Shown: in pieces, positions 58,186-64,000 of the stretch
Layout: each line of letters opens with the position of its first letter
Position numbering within the stretch: position 1 is the first letter of the stretch
Assembly: GCA_963281155.1 (NCBI GenBank)
Contig: CAUJLY010000004.1
Span: 744,001-808,000, forward strand
Reading direction: 5' to 3'
Origin: Rhabditophanes sp. KR3021
Taxonomy: Eukaryota > Nematoda > Chromadorea > Rhabditida > Alloionematidae
DNA: 64,000 nt
Program-made: the position numbers and the translations under genes
The notes under the pieces: generated by a model
What the model was told of the DNA's origin: nothing
The model's input: only the letters and a program-made list of their open reading frames with translations
The model's database searches: none

Positions 58186-61100
58186 CCCAAACTAAATAAC
58201 GTATAAGAAAAATATTTATTGAGTGATAAATAAAATATGTATATATAATTTGTTTCAATTAACTATATAATAAATAAAAGTGTGTGGATGCAAAAATGCG
58301 TGTCTTCTTTATAAATGAAAGAATATGAATGAAATCAATGAAGATGTATATTTAGCACTGATATAAGTTATTTAATAAAAGAATGTGATAATGTTATAAA
58401 TATGTCTTTTTGAGTAGAGGTGGTGTTTATTTCAAAAATAAAGATGATGGGGATAATTTGTTCTAGACATACCACAACCATCAGTCATTATCATTTTATT
58501 TTTTTGGTATAATTAATTAAAGTTAATAGGTGATTTGCATGAAAAGTTGGTAAACTTTGGGTAAACTCTTTAATAGTGCCGATGGTTGGAGGATGACGCT
58601 GTTTCGGCTAATCGAAACAAGAATGTACGATGAAGGTACGATGACAATCAAACAATATACACAACTTTTGTGAAAAACCAAAATAAAGACCAAATCAAAC
58701 AATCCCACTCTTAATCAAATGAAAAACCATTCCTACAACAAAAAACAACAACCTTGCCTATTCTTCACCCTAACGCCAGACCATCTTATCTCCACCATCA
58801 ATCACAACAATACAATATCTATTTATAAGTTTCAAAAATAAATATTCATCCAAAATAAGACGATCTCTGTACAATTATAATATATTCATTTCTAGAAATC
58901 ACCGTTTGACTTGTTTAAGGAAGATTGCATTTATTTGGAATAATAAATTACACAAAAGTCATCACAAAATTAAATACTTGTAGTTAATGGTTGGTGTATT
59001 ATAGGTGTTTTCCGTGACTAGGGGATTGTCATGAATAAATATTAGGTTCTTTTAATTGGTAGTTTAAAATACAAAAAAGATGCAAATTGAGAAGGTATTT
59101 ATTTGTTTGGTTTAAAATTATAAGTAAATTATAGGATGTTAAAGAAATATGTAAATTAAATTAGATAGTATAAAGGTGTGATCTAGTGAAAGATTTGGTA
59201 CTGTTTTTGCTCAGAAAGGATGCTTGATGTTTGGGTCGGTGTCCAAATTGAACCATATTTTTAATATCAGAAGAGCACCATGTGTAGGAAACAGTATCAC
59301 GGACACTAGTGCTTTTCTTTGAGTTGCACTACCATTCCCAAAAATAGTAGTTTAAGGGTAAAATCGCAGGATCTGCTTGAAGGAGTCGATTTTAGCCAAT
59401 TGGTTCCAGAAGCAATGCGAGATGCTTTGTTGCTAGTCCAGCCGTTTAAAAAGATGAAATAAATTGTAATGACAAATAACTGTCAAATCATCAGTTGATT
59501 CTAATATGCAAATTATGAATACTTCTTGTCGACAAATTTCCAGTCTTGAGTAACCCCTAAACAATATCCAGCTTGCAACTAAACAAACACTACAAATTAA
59601 TTCCAACTCAACTTTTTCTTTAAATATTCAAACAATTGGGAAAGTTTTAACTTGTCCAAGATAAATTATTAATGATGCCGTTACCTATTTGCAGTCAAAC
59701 ATCCAATTCCTTTATTGAATTATGAAAGATCCAAATAATATGGTCCCATTCAATTCACTACCATAATACTTCTACTTTATTTTATTTTACTTTATTTCAT
59801 TAAATTAAATTATTCAAAAAGCCTTTTATCAATTGACATAATAATGGGAGACCTTTTTGTTTTCAAATATATAAAAAAAGTATTATTATTAGTAGTGGCA
59901 AGGCTAATAAAACATTTTCACCAACGAGACAAGCTGTCTTATTGTTAATTCATTAGTTTATAATATAGTAAATACTGTCGTTTTTGTTTGTTACAAGATT
60001 AAAATGGCCTCAATTCTCTTGTTATACTTCCAACAAAATTGGTCATAAATTGGTAATGGTGTGGCGAGGTTCTCTTTTATGGCAAATATAAAAAAAGAAA
60101 TTTATATTTAATCTTGTGAATGGGACACTATTTTTACTAATTATTATTATCATTTTGCATTCTTTTAAACAATACTTACATCCAAATTAATTTAATATAA
60201 TCTTATGTTACCATCAAACAAGAACACATAATAATATTTATACTCGACTATAGATATCATTATATTACCCCCATTCATTATTACATTACGCAATTACGGT
60301 AATAATTTGATATTAAAAGGCAACACAAAAGAACCAGCTTCACCCACAAAAACACACCATATTATTGTCTTACCATATTCTATTAGGTAAAGGCACTACT
60401 TAATTTATGACGAGTTGTTGCCACTTATTAACCTCTTTTATTACCAATTTCCTCAAATAAAACCACCTTCCTTAAAAGGTTGCCGAGATTGTTATAGGGA
60501 TGATAAGTGATTGCGTCAGACTAAACAAGTTAAGCTAAATGCTACCACAAAGATGACACCGACCCTCGATGAACTGTCGATATTGATGTCAAGAAGGCAA
60601 TAAAATGATGTCTTATTGAAAACAATTTAAATTGACTTTAAATAGGTAGATAATAAAATAAATAAATACAATATCTCCCACCTAAATTGATATAAAAAAG
60701 TTGCCAATTAAATCAGGCCATATATACACATCCCTCTACACTTATTCATACATTTGAAGTACGACTATTTTCCTGATGAGTGATATTTGATTGTAAGTGA
60801 TAATTATGCTCCCCACATAATATTTATAAATAATGGTATAAATATAAATTGTCCTCATTGTCAAAATTTATCATGTATAATATGTAAAGAGGTGTAGTAG
60901 TAGTACCTACTACCTTTTTACCACCGCCATTACCCCCAAATCAAGTAGTAATCCAATCTGTCCAATTAAAATCATTTTAACTAACTCTTTAATATTATTT
61001 ATCAAAATGCGATCATCATATCACAACAATAGACAGAAGAAACCAAAATTATGGCAACTACTAACCACCATTTATATTGTATTTATTGTATTTAATGTAT

Positions 61101-62709
61101 TTCAAACATATTTATATTGTAATTCATTCATGAAAAATTTTAAATTGCTAAACAAGACAATTCTACCAAATGTGGTGTGTTAAATGATTTTTAGAATAAT
61201 TATTAATTTTACGTCAACCCTCATCTATGCGTATTTCTAAAATACACACTAAATTATGTATGCTGCTCACAATAACAATAAAAAAGCGAGTTAATAAATG
61301 TAACCATCATCATTACTTGATTTCTTTTCCTTGAAAGTTATACAAATTATAATTTGCTTTTGGTAATTGCATTTGAATGGACCCCATTGAGGGTGGTAAT
61401 GATAGCGTGAAATCATTTTGGGTTGCTACCATATTATTTTCCCACCATTTCAAGTTGTTGTTGTGGTAAGTTAGTGGATTAAGTTCTCTTATTAACATCC
61501 CACAATTTTGTTTGTTTCTTCAAATCAGGCAATAATTCCTTCCGGGCAACTTTGATAATTGTTTCCTTGTGATAATGCCATGACTAACACTATTCTTTTC
61601 ATTTACTACTGCATATAATGTCATTTACCACTAAATAAATTAACTGTGTCAATGTATCTTTTACTCGACTTACCACCTGTCTTGACCTTTCAATTACACA
61701 TGTAACTACCTATACTTACCCAATTAAGCTACACCCAAAACAGTTGCTTTCTCATAACTACATCCCAAAACTACATATTACCACTAAGCTGCTAAATTAC
61801 CCTTCAAACCAACCTTCAAAAAGCGTCCCATCCTCCTTTTCATTTCATCCCAACAATTTCCTTTTTTTGCCATACCAATTTACATGTAATATTCACTTTA
61901 ATATATTACCATTATCTGTTTTGTCTTTTGTAACATCTCTATGATATCAGCCAATATATATCAACATATCTCCTCCATACTTTTTGCCAAGGCCATCCCT
62001 CTTTTTTGAGTCAAATAAAATAAATATATAGTTAAAGTAATTGTATTCATTGACAATTCATACACAGATACATATGCTTCAATTACCATAGAGTTAAACT
62101 CACCCGGCACACCACATACAAAATTACATTCATTTGACTTGTCTAATGTATCGAGGGGAGGGTACGCCTTGCCCTTTTCTCACACAAACCAATCATATCT
62201 CTCATTTGAGTGGTTGTTGAAACAAATGTTTGATTATTCTATGTATTTAAAGATATTTGGATTCATTGCTTCAACTAAAGATACACTTTATAATATTATT
62301 GATACACACTTTTTTTACTTATTTGATAATACTATTTTGCGGATGAAGGTGTTTTAAATATTAATAATCATTAAACTATTGTTGTCTTGATGTATGTACT
62401 AAATTCAACAACTTTTCCTGTATAAAAACATCCAGGACTAGTTTATTTGATGACATAAAATAATAAAACAACTTGTCCCAACCTTTTACTCAACTGCTTT
62501 TCTCTTATTTATTAATGCAATCATAATTATTTTATATAAGCTGTCTCATATTGTCTTCGTTTAGTCGATTTTGTTATTCATAGCCTTTAGAGGCCTATTT
62601 TGGTGTTACTCCAATAAATTTCCTTTTCTTTCGAATAAAAGTTTCATTTGATATAGGTAGTAACAGACAAATATTTAAAACTTGACCAAAACCATCATCC
62701 TACTAGATA
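58186..62709. other. Large AT-rich stretch upstream of the BarH gene
   Basis: No intact gene in 4.5 kb. A decayed coding fragment at 59218-59462 is listed separately. A minus-strand 61-codon frame at 61313-61498 is Asn-rich and unsupported. Long flanking DNA of this kind is usual next to developmental homeobox genes and may hold enhancers, which cannot be read directly here. Confidence 0.45.
59218..59462 (+). pseudogene. Decayed coding fragment of unknown family
   Basis: Two overlapping protein-like frames are separated by one shift near 59320. The first contains SVSKLNHIFNIRRAPCVGNS. The second contains SQDLLEGVDFSQLVPEAMRD and ends LVQPFKKMK with TAA at 59460-59462. No introns are visible and the protein is unrecognised. 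Confidence 0.4.
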
Positions 62710-63973
62710 ATGATGGATCCACGAACTTTATTTCTAAATCCATTTCTATGCTCAAATCCCGAGGCAATGTCACTTCTTCAAAATATGCAATTAGCTGCAT
62801 CTGGCAAAACACCAAATCAAGGCAACTCTTTCCGTATCCTAAATCTTCTCGACTCTGACCATTCTACTTCTCAAAACGACAAACTTTTATTCCCACCAAA
62901 TAATTCACTACCCGGTGGACCATCTCATTTAATCAAAGGTATGTTGCCATCATTTGTGGGGAACTCTAATTAGATAGCCTTTCTTTGAAAGAAGATGGAC
63001 TTGGTCTCATTAAGGGATCCTTTAATTAAAAATTAGTTTATAAATTGGGACAAAGGAGTAGTAGTTTAAAGTTACCTTTGTTATTGTAAGTGCTAGTTAG
63101 GTAAAAGATTGTTTATTTGAGTGGAAATAAAGCAACTCGTTAAAAAGTATTAATCAACTTTTTTTGTTTACAGATATAAAGTCGCCTTCTGATATGGATA
63201 GAGAAAGTTCGTCGATGGACAGATTCAGGTCTCGTTCAAATTCATCGAATAGGTCAGGTTCGCCCTCAAACCCTGACTCCACCAACAACTCCTTTTCGAA
63301 TGGCAAAAAAATCCGAAAAGCCCGAACAATCTTCACAGACAAACAACTCCAAGAATTAGAAAATACGTTCGACAAACAAAAGTACCTTTCAGTCCAAGAC
63401 AGGATGGACCTTGCGCATAGGATGGGTTTGAGCGATACTCAAGTTAAGACATGGTACCAAAACAGAAGAACTAAATGGAAGCGACAAGTGTCAGTAGGGA
63501 CTGACTTGCTCCACGAAGCAACTAACGTAGCAGCCATCCAAAACTTGATTCGCACCAATCCGTACTGGACAAATTATTTTGCTAACCAACAAATGATGGC
63601 AATCTCCGGAAATCAACACAAGATGATGGGGGGAAATGGGTCGGGTAGTGGATTCTTGGGTAATAATGGGCAGATGATCCACACCGCCGGCCAATTCATG
63701 CCTTTTGGCAATCCGGCCTTGATGGCGGCGGCCGCTGCTGCTGCGGCTAACAATCAAAGTGGCAATCCAATTCAAGGGATGCCTTTTTTCATGCCGATCC
63801 AGTCGAATTTCGGGATTGATGTAGGTACACCGAAGTCTTCAACTCCTTCAATAAGTGAGGAAATAAAAAGTAGTGGAGCTGATTCGACCAAGACTACTCC
63901 CACTGATTGCAAAGAAAACACGAAAAGTACTGTAAGTGACAATACTGCCGAATCAAATGAAAAGTCTAATTAG
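62710..63973 (+). CDS. BarH-type homeobox transcription factor
   Basis: Exons are 62710-62938 and 63174-63973, with a 235 bp intron and a product of 342 residues. The N-terminal part carries an EH1/FIL-like repressor motif ([11 protein letters not shown]), used by Bar proteins to recruit Groucho. The homeodomain starts [19 protein letters not shown]. It continues with [20 protein letters not shown] and the recognition helix [24 protein letters not shown] and the Thr/Tyr at the start of helix 3 are BarH hallmarks. After the homeodomain comes an alanine run ([11 protein letters not shown]) and a Ser/Thr-rich acidic tail. Bar proteins specify sensory neurons and, in nematodes (ceh-30/31 type), control survival of sex-specific neurons. 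The exact orthologue is not set. Confidence 0.93.
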
Positions 63974-64000
63974 AACTAATTGAAATTGCTTCCTCATTAC

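Noticed and set aside
59780..59830. Low-complexity TTTTA-rich tract
   Set aside because: Simple A/T composition, no periodic unit or structure worth calling.
61313..61498. 61-codon minus ORF rich in Asn/Gln
   Set aside because: Somewhat protein-like, but no start context, splice partner or recognisable motif.
1..64000. tRNA, rRNA and spliceosomal snRNA genes
   Set aside because: I looked for B-box-like GGTTCGAAT patterns on both strands and for U6-like core sequences and found none that fit; a covariance scan would be more sensitive.
1..64000. CRISPR arrays or bacterial contamination
   Set aside because: There are no spaced perfect repeats. Spliceosomal introns and animal genes throughout show the window is nuclear animal DNA.

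Overview
This is a eukaryotic, almost certainly animal, window. It is AT-rich, and its genes are split by many very short spliceosomal introns, mostly 40-85 bp with GT...AG ends. The gene set is metazoan: BarH-type homeobox, Discs-large scaffold, Trk-like receptor kinase, ADAMTS protease, two-pore K+ channel. Several signs point to an ecdysozoan, most likely a nematode: a secreted protein with MIG-18-like type-I-fibronectin-like Cys repeats, a small triple-ShKT secreted protein, a possible NALF/NLF-1 factor, tiny introns, and splice-acceptor-like sequences a few bases before several start codons (possible spliced-leader sites). The taxonomic call is inference.

Layout, left to right. A partial possible NALF gene runs off the left edge (minus). 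A 6 kb non-coding stretch follows, then an unknown gene (7.9-8.7 kb), a decayed coding relic (8.9-10.4 kb), a two-pore K+ channel (10.4-12.1), a small secreted or GPI-type protein (12.3-12.9), a triple-ShKT protein (13.8-14.4, plus), a DHX33-like DEAH helicase (15.2-17.3) and an unknown protein with a PP1-docking-like motif (17.5-18.8). Discs-large spans 21.3-25.9 and a long ADAMTS 28.9-34.3. Next come succinyl-CoA ligase alpha (35.9-37.3, plus), a DYNLT2B-type Tctex light chain (37.5-38.0, plus), a Trk-like kinase (38.0-40.6), ADCK1 (42.1-43.6), an unknown basic protein (44.0-45.4), carnitine acyltransferase (46.1-48.0, plus), RNA polymerase I largest subunit (49.1-54.3), the MIG-18-like secreted protein (56.4-58.2), a 4.5 kb non-coding stretch and the BarH homeobox gene (62.7-64.0, plus).

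The genes do not form one pathway. They are an ordinary mix of housekeeping, neuronal, matrix and developmental genes.

The most unusual layer is foreign-looking coding material between and inside these genes. Three oversized introns (about 715, 747 and 556 bp) each carry a degraded ORF on the strand opposite the host gene. Two of these ORFs are diverged copies of one family. The third resembles a phage or large-DNA-virus style zinc-ribbon nuclease, and it sits in a GC-AG intron. Further decayed fragments lie at 8.9-10.4, 34.9, 41.5, 48.3 and 59.2 kb. I cannot identify their source.

Separately, conserved genes are broken by single-base changes in homopolymers (31.2, 29.96, 53.84 and possibly 44.09 kb). 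These look more like consensus errors than biology, and an annotator should allow for them.
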